Below are positions 29,601 to 43,000 of a stretch of 64,000 nucleotides of DNA, in pieces (within the stretch, counting starts at the first letter, position 1; each line of letters begins with the position of its first letter). Where the stretch lies: assembly GCA_012295275.1 (NCBI GenBank), contig CM022671.1, positions 24,090,322-24,154,321 on the forward strand, given 5' to 3'. A program made the position numbers and the translations under genes. The stretch is from Chrysomallon squamiferum (lineage: Eukaryota > Mollusca > Gastropoda > Neomphalida > Peltospiridae). The notes beneath the pieces are model-generated. The model made no database searches and was not told the origin of the DNA. It saw nothing but the letters and a program-made list of their open reading frames with translations.

Positions 29601-30798
29601 ATGTAATGATTTTTATCGATTCCAACCAGTCACGAGTTAGCTTTATTTCACTGTAAATTGAACTATTTGAAATCGATTGTAAATTCTCGTTTTGTTTTTT
29701 AAAATTTAATAATTGACCTCACATCAGTGTTTGTTGTGTATAAGAGAAACACACGCAGACACACCTTCTATGAATAAGGCATGCTCTGATATCATGCAAG
29801 AATCATAAAAAGAATGTGTTAATCTGGATAAGAAATCTATATACGTATGTATTGATGTATATGTTTTAATGTATGTAGTATGTGTACATGTATGCATGTA
29901 GATATCTATGTGTCTGTTTTGTTGTGTGTCTGTGCGTTTGTGGATTTGGATTGTAATGTAGATTAGCATGATAATAAAAATAATCAATTTGTATTGTGTG
30001 TAGTTGTCAAGGTTGCAAGATGTAAACTGTTATCATGGGCTAGGACATAAAGACATCTTGATGCATGATTTCAGGAATTAGTAATTAAAACTTAGATATT
30101 AATTATTCTTATGATAATTCCGTTATCCACTAGATAAACAACAACAAAGAGTTCAGCTTTACTTATTTATTAACTGCTTCACAAACACATTTGTAATTAT
30201 ACAAACATAAATATAAGACTACTAAATTATCTAAGTTATCGAACTGGTAACAATGGGATGGGTCGGTGGAGAATCACATAATAATAATGTTGATATAAAT
30301 TTTAAGTTGTGCTATATATATATTAAACAAATATGCTGTTAATGACACTTACCATACCGCATCAAAACAAATGTTTTGTAATTATGGAAAAGGAACTACA
30401 GCTATGTTATCTTCACAAAAGTTATAAAAGGGATGGATCAAGGGAGAATCAAGGTAATAATGTTGATATAAATTTCATTTTACGTTATATATATCTACAC
30501 ACACTCAAACAGATATTAAATAAATACGCCGTTAAACGAATTGATATTTTAAACAAATACTGCATGAAAACACATATGAAAAGTATCATATAAAATTCTG
30601 TTACAAACACTTTATCACAGCACAACTCAAGTTTCAGTGATTGTGCCCGGTGACCTCTATGCGCTGAGAAGGGAACCACAATAGACAAGCTTGAGACTGA
30701 GTTTCTTTCTGAAAATGAAACTGACTATAACTTGACAGTGAATTAACGTAACTCAAAAATATGAAAGCGTCTTTAAAGTTAATGCTCATATAATAAGT

Positions 30799-30833
<35 letters not shown>

Positions 30834-31653
30834 CAAATAAGCTGTTAATGAAACCTACCATATTGGAAAATTACCGCACAAAACAAATGTATGTAATTAT
30901 GCAAAAGCAACTACAGCTGTATTATCTACACAGCAGTTAAAAACGAGATGGATCAAGGGAGAATCAAGGTAATAATGTTCAGATGAATTTCATGTTACGT
31001 TTAGTATATATATTAAACAAACACTACATCAAAACAGATATGAAAAGTATCATATCAAATTCTGCTACAAACATTTTATCATAGCACGACTCAAGTTTTA
31101 GTGATTGTTCCCGGTGACCTCTGTGCGCGTGAAAAGGGAACCTCAATAGAATAGTTTGAGTTTGAGTTTCTTTCTGAAAATGAAACTGACGATAACTTGA
31201 CCATGAGATAACTTAACTCAGAAATATGAAAGCTGTCTCTAAAGTTCGTCATTGCTCATTTTCGCGTAAAAGGATATTACGAATTGTTAATCAGAACTGT
31301 CATTATTTACTTACAGGCAATTTATTTACCTACTGTAATTATTAATACATTTCTTTTTTAGCAATTGTCGTTTGAATATATTTTCTCTATTTTATTAATA
31401 GAGAGTACATAATCTCAAGATTATATAGTATATAAAAATTATTACGTTAATATGATTCATTATCTGTAATTATTATAGAAAAAAAGAAATGTACCTACAG
31501 TTTCGTAGATATCTGGGTTTCCTGCTAAAGTCGAAATATTGTTTCCTCGCCAGATAAAATAAAAGTAGTTTATCATCATTAGTGAAATTTCTTATTAACA
31601 TGTTTATTACACATGATGTTTCTTATTCACAAGATTTTCTGGACGATGGATCC
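26654..31653. repeat. Spacer between copies E and F
   Basis: No gene recognised. Nearly identical to the next spacer (33296-38309). It contains the MLKI block (27288-27550) with a 2-nt deletion that breaks its ORF, pyrimidine-rich DNA, TATG repeats, a short AT-rich tract near 28630-28720, and two tandem copies of the 3'-flank block (about 30335-30790 and 30841-31270) with (TA)n between them. Confidence 0.8.
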
Positions 31654-33295
31654 TCAGCACATATCAGATCCATAGTAATTCCACTCATCAGTGTTTTCCT
31701 TCGTATCACTGAATAAAGGGTTAATTAGAAGCTCGCATTCTTGTGTCTTGAGTTTGAAATTGAACGCTAAACATCCCGATTTCTGCAGACAATAAAAGCC
31801 GCACTGAGAAGGAGATTTCGTAGAAGTGTGGATCTCAGAATTCTTATTTATCAGTCGAGATGCTGTTGTACGAGGAAAGGTTAGAGACGCGTCACATCCT
31901 GAAATAAATACAAAAAATATTAAATAAATAGAAACGTGGTTGATTCTATAACATTACCACTGCTACTGCTGCCAGTAGTCGTGTTATATTACTACTACAA
32001 CTTGTACTACTAGTACTACTATTCTAATAATAATTAAAGAAAAGCACGCGAAGAAGAAGACGAAAAAGAGGAATAAGAACAAGTAGAAGAAAAAGAAGGC
32101 GAAGGAAAAGAAGAAGAAGAAATAATGTCATCTTACACTATTATTACATTTACTACAACTCCAAATTTTAATACTATTTCTATTAATATTGTTTCTACTG
32201 TTATCACTTTTGTAACCAATACTACTACTGTCACTACTGTTATTAAAGCAATATGTTATATATACAAACCAGTTTCAATTTCACCATAGACCTTTACTTC
32301 GCACAGTGTTAGCGCATCAGAGCCATCAATGAGCTTCCATTTACTGATACGAACGAAACGACCTGGTACATTACGGCTGCAGTGAAATGTTCTGGTCTCA
32401 GCTTTGCCGAGGCTGGGTCCCGTGTAGTTGAAACACACTTCAGAAACTGCAGTAGGACAGCGTTGTGGGTTTTGTGAAAATATTTCAATAACAAAACTGT
32501 GAAGTCTCTGCCCTATAATAATATACAGAACAACAGGAACACGTTAACTGAATAATACTACTGCTACTACTACTAATAATATGGATTTGTTTTGATAAGT
32601 GTAAATAATATCTCCAACATAAGTCAAAATTGATGAAATAATTTTTCCTCTGTTAGATTTTATGTGTTAGAAAAAACAAAAACTAGTCCCAGGATTAATG
32701 CTGAAATTTATTCGTAAAAGGATTGTATGCTTTCATAGACATTCAATTGTTTCGTTTATTAATTCATTCATTTGTTATATACCGAAGACTAAATAAAAAA
32801 TAAAAACTTGAAAAGATATTAAAGGTTATCTTCTAACAGTCTGAATCCCCTCTGTTGGTTATTTCAACAGCAGTGATTAGAAATTTTGACTGTAGATCAA
32901 CCATCCACCACGGTGCCATGTCGTTGACGTCAGTGTGACTGCATCTGTCATAAATCAGATGCGCTTTCATGTTTCCGTCAACAGCATACTGGGAATAGAA
33001 GTATTTATAGTCGCTGCTTTGTGTTGTAGGTTTCATCAAGGCAAGGTTCTGATCTGTCTCGCCTGAAAGATGAAAAGGTGCCATAAATACATGATACCTA
33101 GAGTTTATGAATATATCAAACATTAAGGAAGGAAGAAAGGAAGGAGAGAGAGAGAGAGTGAGAGAAATTTGACTATTTCTCAGAAAACTGTTGCAGTGAA
33201 ATGTCAAAGGAATATTTTTATTAACTTACCAACAATAACCATAGTCATTGTGAAGAAAACATTCCACAGATACTAAAAGATCTGGAATTTTTCAT
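31654..33295 (-). pseudogene. Copy F: F-type lectin plus PAN/apple-like gene with a frameshifted signal exon
   Basis: Exons 33230-33295 (66 nt), 32838-33062 (225), 32270-32512 (243), 31654-31898 (245). It is very close to E, but the signal exon has lost one A in a short A run (four instead of five near 33256). Translation from the usual ATG therefore stops after MKNSRSFSICGMFSSQ. Exons 2-4 are open and keep the H, R, R triad, with loop NMKAHLIYDRCSH. In-frame ATGs near the end of exon 1 could start a protein, but without a usable signal peptide. Exon 3's donor is GTTTGT rather than GTGTGT. Either a very young pseudogene or a homopolymer assembly error. Confidence 0.65.
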
Positions 33296-36200
33296 AGTTC
33301 TTGCGAAAATGGTTTAGTCTTCGCAGCGACAGAAATCTATCTATGAGACAGCAACAGAAAAGAAACAGTTACTAAAATCCTGTTTTGTCTTTATTTATTG
33401 ATTTGACCATCTATTTAAATTTTCATTTATTCTCCTGGGAATGTATTATCATATATATATATATATATATATAATTATAAATTATGAAGAGAGTTGTTTG
33501 ACTTACTTTTTTAGTTGGAGGGCTTACTGTGTATAAAAACATTTAGCTATTTAATGGATGGTTGGTTTCTGTCACAAACATGTCACAGTAAAATAAAAAT
33601 AAGAAATCGAGAAATACTGATTTAATAACATTTAGGGTAGAAGTTGAACAGGTATCAAAATACCCCGTACCTAACAGTCAAAGATAAGGTGACACAGTCG
33701 GTCACCTGGTACTCTTTTAGCTTCCATTTAAAGCATGTCTTCCCGTCTCAGAAGCTAATAAACAGAGATGTGAGTTTGTTCATTCATTTTTCTGTTTTCA
33801 TAATGTCTTTAGTGTTTAATTATTATAATTATTATTAGTACTAAAAATACAGATATTTGATTTATTCTCGTACTAATTATTGTACCTTTAGTCATTTCAA
33901 AACAGACTGGAATTCACTCAGTTGTCTGATTCTGAAAATTGATATTCTTATCCAAAATATTCTGTTTCTTCTTCTTCTTTCTTTCTTGTTATTTCAAAGC
34001 TCTTTAGGCGATGAAAGTAAAACGGTTCTGTGTTCTGATATTCAGAGTATTTGTAATTTTCGTATTTGTACAATATATTCTGCAAAAGGAGCCAGAATTT
34101 CTGGAAGGTGGATGTGACATCACCGGTGTTCATTGGTCGGAGATGACATTTTTCAACATAAAATTTAAAACTGGAAATACCATTTACTTGTAATTTTGTA
34201 CCTTGTAAACTTTAATTATTGTGTGGTATGTTTTAGTTTATTTTTTATGTTTCAAAATCATTTTAGGAAATTATTGTTTTCTTTATTGAATAAGTGTTTC
34301 TCTTACTTCTTTTTCCTCTATAACAATCGAATTCTAAGTTTAACATTAATACATTTTCAATATAGTTTGTTTATATAAATATCAGAGTTGCAGATCCAAG
34401 TTTATTTACTTATTTCTGCCTTGTTAGAGAAATCTGTAGTAAATGGATTTATCTCAGTGTAATAAGTGTTTGATATCTATATATTAGAAATAATTATTGT
34501 GCGTTATTAAAGGGGGAAAACAATTAACAAACGGTAACGAAACATTTATCTCTCTCATTTTTTCCCTCTCTCTTTCTTTTACTGCAATTTATTACACAAT
34601 TTTTCATTTCATTGTCCGTCTTCTTTAATGTCTTTCTTTTTCTCTCTCTGTTTCTCATTCTGTATCTCTGACTTCACTCTGCTTTATTCTTTGTCTGTCT
34701 TTCTGAATCTCTATTTCTTTCTTTTTCTCCTTTTTCACTCCGTGTGATGTTGGTTGTTTTTACATCTATTTCGCTGTTTCTCGTAGTTATTTACTATTGT
34801 GACGGCTACAAAACGATATTTAAAACGTACATATATAAACAAAACATTCATAAATCTTTAAATATGTGAAATGAAGAAGAACCGGACCGTTATTTCTTCT
34901 GAACAAATGACAGGACGACCTTACAGAGAACTGACACACTCGAATAAATACTATACATTCTATTTAATTTTATGAACGATGCTTGTATTTTATTACTTCA
35001 TCTACATTTTATGTGTGCATTCATGTTATGTACTGTTATATGTATGTATGCAAGTATATTTGTCTCTTTTCATGTATACATGTGTCTATGTGCGTAGATA
35101 TGTATGTATGTACGTTTGCATGCATGTGTGTTAGGATGTAGATACTTTTCTTTTATGTACCTTTTTATTTTCAGTGCGGCCTTTTATTTATGTTCCTGTG
35201 TCTGGATGTGCGTGTTTGTGATATGAATCCAATTGTAAAGTGTTTGTGCGTGTCTGTGTGATGTGTTTGTATGTATATATATAATTTAAATATATTATAT
35301 ATATAAAAAAACTTATATATATAGTTAGATAGAAAGATAGACAGATATATAGATAGATTTAATGTTTTAAATTTGGGCAAACTCTAGACTGGCTTTTCTG
35401 TCTAGTTATAAATATACATATTCAAGCTGTACCTGATCTTCTTAATGTGTAAGTCAATATATAAATAAAAGTGTTTGCAGGCCTGCTGGCTTTAACAATG
35501 ACAGGAGGAACAGAATTAGTTTTCTGTTTTGTTTATTATCAATAATCTCGCTTAGATTTCAAAGTAAAAACAATTGTGTACATCCTATATTTATATACAC
35601 TAGTGAATACATAACAGTGACAATTTTCGTGTGTCAGATGACAGAACAACGTGCAGAAAAAGCAGGAATAACTGATAAACCAGAGGCTCTTTCAGTGTGG
35701 TATCCGATACAAATAAAAAAGACCAGCAATTAATAACTACAACACAGAACGAAAATCAGTAAGAGCAATTAGTCACAATAATTTGTTAGTCTAGTATTTC
35801 ATCAAGACTTTTAAAAACAGTCAGAATTAGTTTAATCAGGTGCCTGATCAGAATGAATAATGCCAAAAACAAAACAAAAAAATATTACTGATGTCTAATG
35901 TCAGAATGTAATAATTTATAATCTATTAAATTTCTATTTTGTAACAAGTCTGCCAATTCCAACCGCATGCTCGTTAACTAGATTTCATTTAAAATTAAAT
36001 TGTCTATGTAATCGTTTGTCACTTTTTATATCAATATTTCCAACAGATTTATGCATACATACACAAACATAAACATACATACACACACATACACACACAG
36101 ACTCACACATTTTATCATCAACAGCAAATAAGAACTTCATTCTTTTCACTTCGTACATAATTTAAATTAAACTATCTGAATCCGTTTGTCATTTGTTTTG

Positions 36201-38309
36201 TTTATTCATGCATGCAAAATATATATGCTATAATGAATAATGTAATGATTTTTATCGTATCAGATCTATCGATTCCAACCAGTCACGAGTTAGCTTTATT
36301 TCACTGTAAATTGAACTATTTGAAATCGATTGTAAATTCTCGTTTTATTTTTTAAAATTTAATAATTGACCTCACATCAGTGTTTGTTGTGTATAAGAGA
36401 AACACACGCAGACACACCTTCTATGAATAAGGCATGCTCTGATATCATGCAAGAATCATAAAAAGAATGTGTTAATCTGGATAAGAAATCTATATACGTA
36501 TGTATTGATGTATATGTTTTAATGTATGTAGTATGTGTACATGTATGCATGTAGATATCTATGTGTCTGTTTTGTTGTGTGTCTGTGCGTTTGTGGATTT
36601 GGATTGTAATGTAGATTAACATGATAATAAAAATAATCAATTTTTATTGTGTGTAGTTGTCAAGGTTGCAGGATGTAAACTGTTATCATGGGCTAGGACA
36701 TAAAGACATCTTGATGCATGATTTCAGGAATTAGTAATTAAAACTTAGATATTAATTATTCTTATGATAATTCCGTTATCCACTAGATAAACAACAACAA
36801 AGAGTTCAGCTTTACTTATTTATTAACTGCTTCACAAACACATTTGTAATTATACAAACATAAATATAAGACTACTAAATTATCTAAGTTATCGAACTGG
36901 TAACAATGGGATGGGTCGGTGGAGAATCACATAATAATAATGTTGATATAAATTTTAAGTTATGCTATATATATATTAAACAAATATGCTGTTAATGACA
37001 CTTACCATACCGCATCAAAACAAATGTTTTGTAATTATGGAAAAGGAACTACAGCTATGTTATCTTCACAAAAGTTATAAAAGGGATGGATCAAGGGAGA
37101 ATCAAGGTAATAATGTTGATATAAATTTCATTTTACGTTATATATATATATATATATATATCTACACACACTCAAACAGATATTAAATAAATACGCCGTT
37201 AAACGAATTGATATTTTAAACAAATACTGCATGAAAACACATATGAAAAGTATCATATAAAATTCTGTTACAAACACTTTATCACAGCACAACTCAAGTT
37301 TCAGTGATTGTGCCCGGTGACCTCTATGCGCTAAGAAGGGAACCACAATAGACAAGCTTGAGACTGAGTTTCTTTCTGAAAATGAAACTGACTATAACTT
37401 GACAGTGAATTAACGTAACTCAAAAATATGAAAGCGTCTTTAAAGTTAATGCTCATATAATAAGTTGTGCTATATATATATATATATATATATATAACAA
37501 ATAAGCTGTTAATGAAACCTACCATATTGGAAAATTACCGCACAAAACAAATGTATGTAATTATGCAAAAGCAACTACAGCTGTATTATCTACACAGCAG
37601 TTAAAAACGAGATGGATCAAGGGAGAATCAAGGTAATAATGTTCAGATGAATTTCATGTTACGTTTAGTATATATATTAAACAAACACTACATCAAAACA
37701 GATATGAAAAGTATCATATCAAATTCTGCTACAAACATTTTATCACAGCACGACTCAAGTTTTAGTGATTGTTCCCGGTGACCTCTGTGCGCGTGAAAAG
37801 GGAACCTCAATAGAATAGTTTGAGTTTGAGTTTCTTTCTGAAAATGAAACTGACGATAACTTGACCATGATAATAACTTAACTCAGAAATATGAAAGCTG
37901 TCTCTAAAGTTCGTCATTGCTCATTTTCGCGTAAAAGGATATTACAAATTGTTAATCAGAACTGTCATTATTTACTTACAGGCAATTTATTTAATTATTA
38001 ATACATTTGTTTTTTAGCAATTGTCGTTTGAATATATTTTCTCTATTTTATTAATAGAGAGTACATAATCTCAAGATTATATAGTATATAAAAATTATTA
38101 CGTTAATATGATTCATTATCTGTAATTATTATAGAAAAAAAGAAATGTACCTACAGTTTCGTAGATATCTGGGTTTCCTGCTAAAGTCGAAATATTGTTT
38201 CCTCGCCAGATAAAATAAAAGTAGTTTATCATCATTAGTGAAATTTCTTATTAACATGTTTATTACACATGATGTTTCTTATTCATAAGATTTTCTGGAC
38301 GATGGATCC
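33296..38309. repeat. Spacer between copies F and G
   Basis: No gene recognised. Near-identical to 26654-31653, including the broken MLKI block and two copies of the 3'-flank block (about 36988-37440 and 37500-37930). Differences are mainly microsatellite lengths, such as (TA)n at 37139-37160 and 37471-37494. Confidence 0.8.
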
Positions 38310-39785
38310 TCAGCACATATCAGATCCATAGTAATTCCACTCATCAGTGTTTTCCTTCGTATCACTGAATAAAGGGTTAATTAGAAGCTCGCATTCTTGT
38401 GTCTTGAGTTTGAAATTGAACGCTAAACATCCCGATTTCTGCAGACAATAAAAGCCGCACTGAGAAGGAGATTTCGTAGAAGTGTGGATCTCAGAATTCT
38501 TAGTTATCAGTCGAGATGCTGTTGTACGAGGAAAGGTTAGAGACGCGTCACATCCTGAAATAAATACAAAAAATATTAAATAAATAGAAACGTGGTTGAT
38601 TCTATAACATTACCACTGCTACTGCTGCCAGTAGTCGTGTTATATTACTACTACAACTTGTACTACTATTCTAATAATAATTAAAGAAAAGCACGCGAAG
38701 AAGAAGACGAAAAAGAGGAATAAGAACAAGTAGAAGAAAAAGAATGCGAAGGAAAAGAAGAAGAAGAAATAATGTCATCTAACACTATTATTACATTTAC
38801 TACAACTCCAAATTTTAATACTATTTCTATTAATATTGTCTCTACTGTTATCACTTTTGTAACCAATACTACTACTGTCACTACTGTTATTAAAGCAATA
38901 TGTTATATATACACACCAGTTTCAATTTCACCATAGACCTTTACTTCGCACAGTGTTAGCGCATCAGAGCCATCACTGAGCTTCCATTTACTGATACGAA
39001 CGAAACGACCTGGTACATTACGGCTACAGTTAAATCTTCTGGTCTCAGCTTTGCCGAGGCTGGGTCCCGTGTAGTTGAAACACACTTCAGAAACTGCAGT
39101 AGGACAGCGTTGTGGGTTTTGTGAAAATATTTCAATAACAAAACTGTGAAGTCTCTGCCCTATAATAAGATGCAGAAAAATAGGAACACGTTAACTGAAT
39201 ACTGCTACTACTACTAGTAATAATAATATGGATTTGTTTTGTTAAGTGTAAATAATATCCCCATACATAAGTCAAAAGTTGATGAAATAATGTTTCCTCT
39301 ATTAGATTTTATCTGTTAGAAAAAAACAAAAACTAGTCCCAGGATTAATGCTGAAATTTATTCGTAAAAGGATTGTATGCTTTCATAGACATTCAGTTGT
39401 TTCGTTTATTAATTCATTCATCTGTTATATACCGAAGACTAAATATAAAATAAAAACTTGAAAAGATATTAAAGGTTATCTTCTAACAGTCTGAATCCCC
39501 TCTGTTGGTTATTTCAACAGCAGTGATTAGAAAATTTGACTGTAGATCAACCATCCACCAAGGTGTCATGTCGTTGACATCAGTGTGACTGCATTTGTCA
39601 AGAACGAGATGTGCTTTCATGTTTCCGTCAACAGCATACTGGGAATAGAAGTCTTTATAGTCGCTGCTTTGTGCAGTAGGTTTCATCAAGGCAAGGTTCT
39701 GAACTACCTCGCCTGAAAGATAAAAAGGTGCCATAAATATATGATACCTAGAGTTAATGAAATATATTAAAATTTAAGAAAGGAA

Positions 39786-39877
<92 letters not shown>

Positions 39878-40000
39878 TATTTTTTAGAAAACTGTTACAG
39901 AGAAATGTCAAAGGAATATTTTTATAAACTTACCAACAATAACCGTAGTCATTGTGAAGAAAAATATTCCACATATACTAAAAGATCTGGAATGTTTCAT
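38310..40000 (-). CDS. Copy G: secreted F-type lectin plus PAN/apple-like protein
   Basis: Four exons, 259 aa: 39934-40000 (67 nt), 39488-39712 (225), 38917-39159 (243), 38310-38554 (245). Signal exon MKHSRSFSICGIFFFTMTTV with the normal five-A run, so the frame is open. The mature start reads GEVVQNLALMKPTAQSS, shared with H rather than with E/F. The sugar-site residues H65, R93 and R100 are kept; loop NMKAHLVLDKCSH is as in E, and VKVYGE is as in F. The PAN-like exon is as in E/F. Exons therefore look like a mosaic of its neighbours. No lesions seen. Confidence 0.82.
39790..39871. repeat. (AG)n microsatellite in intron 1 of copy G
   Basis: About 82 bp of AG. The near-identical copies E and F have only a very short tract here, so most of the difference is recent. 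Confidence 0.95.
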
Positions 40001-43000
40001 AGTTCTTGCGAAAATGGTTCGCAGCGACAGAAATCTATCTATAAAATAGGAACAAAAATAAATAGTTACTAAAAGCCTGTTTTGTCTTTATTTGTTGATT
40101 TGACCATCTATTTAAATTTTCATTTATTCTCCTGGGAATGTATTATCATATATATATATATATATATAATTATAAATTATGAAGAGAGTTGTTTGACTGA
40201 CCTTTTTAGTTGGAGGGCTTACTGTGTATGGAAACATTTAGTTGTTTAATGGATGGTTGATTTCTGTCACAAACGACATGTCACAGAAAAATAAAAATAA
40301 AAAATCGAGAAATACTGATTTAATTACATTTAGGGTAGAAGTTGAACAGGTATCAAAATACCCCGTACCTAACAATCAAAGATGAAGTGACACAGTCGGT
40401 CACTTGGTACTCTTTTAGCTTCCATTTAAAGCATCTCTTCCCGTCTCAGAAGCTAATAAACAGAGCTGTTTGTTTGTTCATTTTTATTTCTGTTTTCATA
40501 ATGTCTTTAGTGTTTAATTATCATAATTATTATTAGTGCTATAAATACAGATATTTGATTTATACTCATTAATAATTATTGTACCTTTAGTCATTTCAAA
40601 ACAAACTAGAATTCACTGAGTTGTCTGATGCTGAAAATTGATATTCTTATCCAAAATATTCTGTTTCCTCTTCTTTTTTCTCTCTTGTCATTTCAAAGCT
40701 CTTTAGGCGATGAAAGTAAAACTGTTCGCAGTGTTCTGATGTTCAGAGTATTTGTAATTTTCGTATTCGTACAATATATTCTGCGAAAGGAGCCAGAATT
40801 TGTGGAAGGTGGATGTGAGATCGCTGGTGTTCATTGGTCGTGGATGACGTTTTTCAACATAAAATTATAAACTGGAAATACCCTTTACGTTTAGTTTTGT
40901 ACGTTGTAAATTTTAATTATTGTGTTTATTTGTTTTATTTTATTTTTTATGTTTCAAAATCATTTTAGGAAATTGTTGTTTTCTTTACTGAATAGGTGTT
41001 ACTCTTACTTCTTTTTCCTGTATAACAATCGAATTCTAAGTTTAGCATTAAGACATTTTCAATATAGTTTGTTTATATAAATAGCAGAGTTGCAGATCCA
41101 AGTTTATTTACTTATTTCTGTCTTGTTAGAGAAATCTGTAGTAAATGGATTTATCTCAATATAATAAGAGTTTGATATCTATATATTAGAAAAAAATATT
41201 GTGCGTTATTAAAGCGGAAAAAAGTAACAAACGGTAACAAAACATTTATCTCTCTCGGTTTTTCTCTCTCTGTTTCTTTTAGTGCAATTTATTTCACAAT
41301 TTTTCATTTCATTTTCCGTCTTCTTTAGTTTCTTTCTCTTTCTCTATTAGTTTTTCATTCTGGATCTCTGACTTCACTGTGCTTTATTCTTTGTCTGTCT
41401 TTCTCAATCTCTATTTCTTTCTTTTTGTCCTTTTTCACTCTATGTGATGTTGCTTGTTTTTACATCTATTTCGCTGTTTCTCGTAGCTATTTAGTATTCT
41501 GACTCCTACAAAACGATATCTGATATATATATAAAAACAAAAAATTTCCTAAATCTTTAAATATGTGAAATGAAGAAGAACGTGACCGTTATTTCTACTG
41601 AAGAAATCACAGGACGACCTTGCAGAGAACTGACTGACTTGAATAAATAATATACATTCTATTCAGTTTTATGAACAATGCCTGCATTTTATTACTTCAT
41701 CTATATTTTTTGTGTGTATTCATGTTATATGTATGTATGCACGTATATATGTCATATGTGTATGTGCGTAGATATGTTTGTATGTACGTTTGTATGCATG
41801 TGTGTTAGGATGTACGTATTTTTCTTTTATGTACCATTTTATTTTGAATGCTTCCTTATATACAAGTGTGGGTGCGTGTCTGTGTGTGTGTGTATGTATA
41901 TATATAATTTAAATATGTTATACAGATAAAAAAATTATATATATGTTTATAAATGTCTGGAGGCTGCTGCCGTTAACAGTGACACGAGGAACAGGATTAG
42001 TTTTCTGTTTTTTTTATTATCAATAATCACTCTTAACTTTCACAGTAAGAAAAGTGTGTACAATCTATATTTATATACACACGTGAATACATAACAATGA
42101 CAATTTTCGTGTGTCAGATGACAGAACAAAGGACAGAAAAAGCAGGAATAAAAAAGAAAAAGAAAAGGTGAACTAAAGTAATGTGTACACAACTGATAAA
42201 CAAGAGGCTCTTACAGTCTGGTATCCGATACATATATAAAATACCTGCAATTAATAAATACAACACACAACAAATATCAGTAAGAGCAATTAGTCACAGT
42301 AATTTGTTTAGTCTAGTATTTCATCAGGTCATTTAAAAACCGTCAGAAGTAGTTGAAACAGGTGCCTGATCACAATGAATAATGCCAAAAACGAAAGACA
42401 CCCCTCCCCCCAGAAAAAAAAAACGATTAATAATATCTCATGTCAAAATGTAATAATTTATAATCTATTAAATTTCTATAACGTAACAAATGCCAGTTCC
42501 AACCGCATGCTCGTTAACTACATTTCATTTAATATTAAATTGTCTATGTAATCGTTTCTCACTTTTTATATCAATATTTCCAACAGACTTATGCATACAT
42601 ACAGAAACATAAAGATACATCACACACATACACACACAGACTCGCACATTTGATCATCAACAGGAGATGAGATCTTCATTCTTTTCACTTCGTACACATT
42701 TTAAATTAAACTATCTGAATCCGTTTGTCATTTGTATTGTTTATTCATGCGTGCAAAATATATATGCTATAATTAATAATGTAATGAGTTTTGTTGTAAC
42801 AACTCTCTCGATTCCATCCTGTCACGCGTTAGCTTTATTTCACTGTAAATTGAACTATTTGAAACCGATTGTAAATTCTTGTTTTGTTTTTTAAAATTTA
42901 ATAACTGACCTACAGATCAATGTTTCTTGTGTATAAGACAAACACACGCAGACACACCTTCTATGAATAAGGCATGAAGAACAGCGTCAAAGGAAATTAA

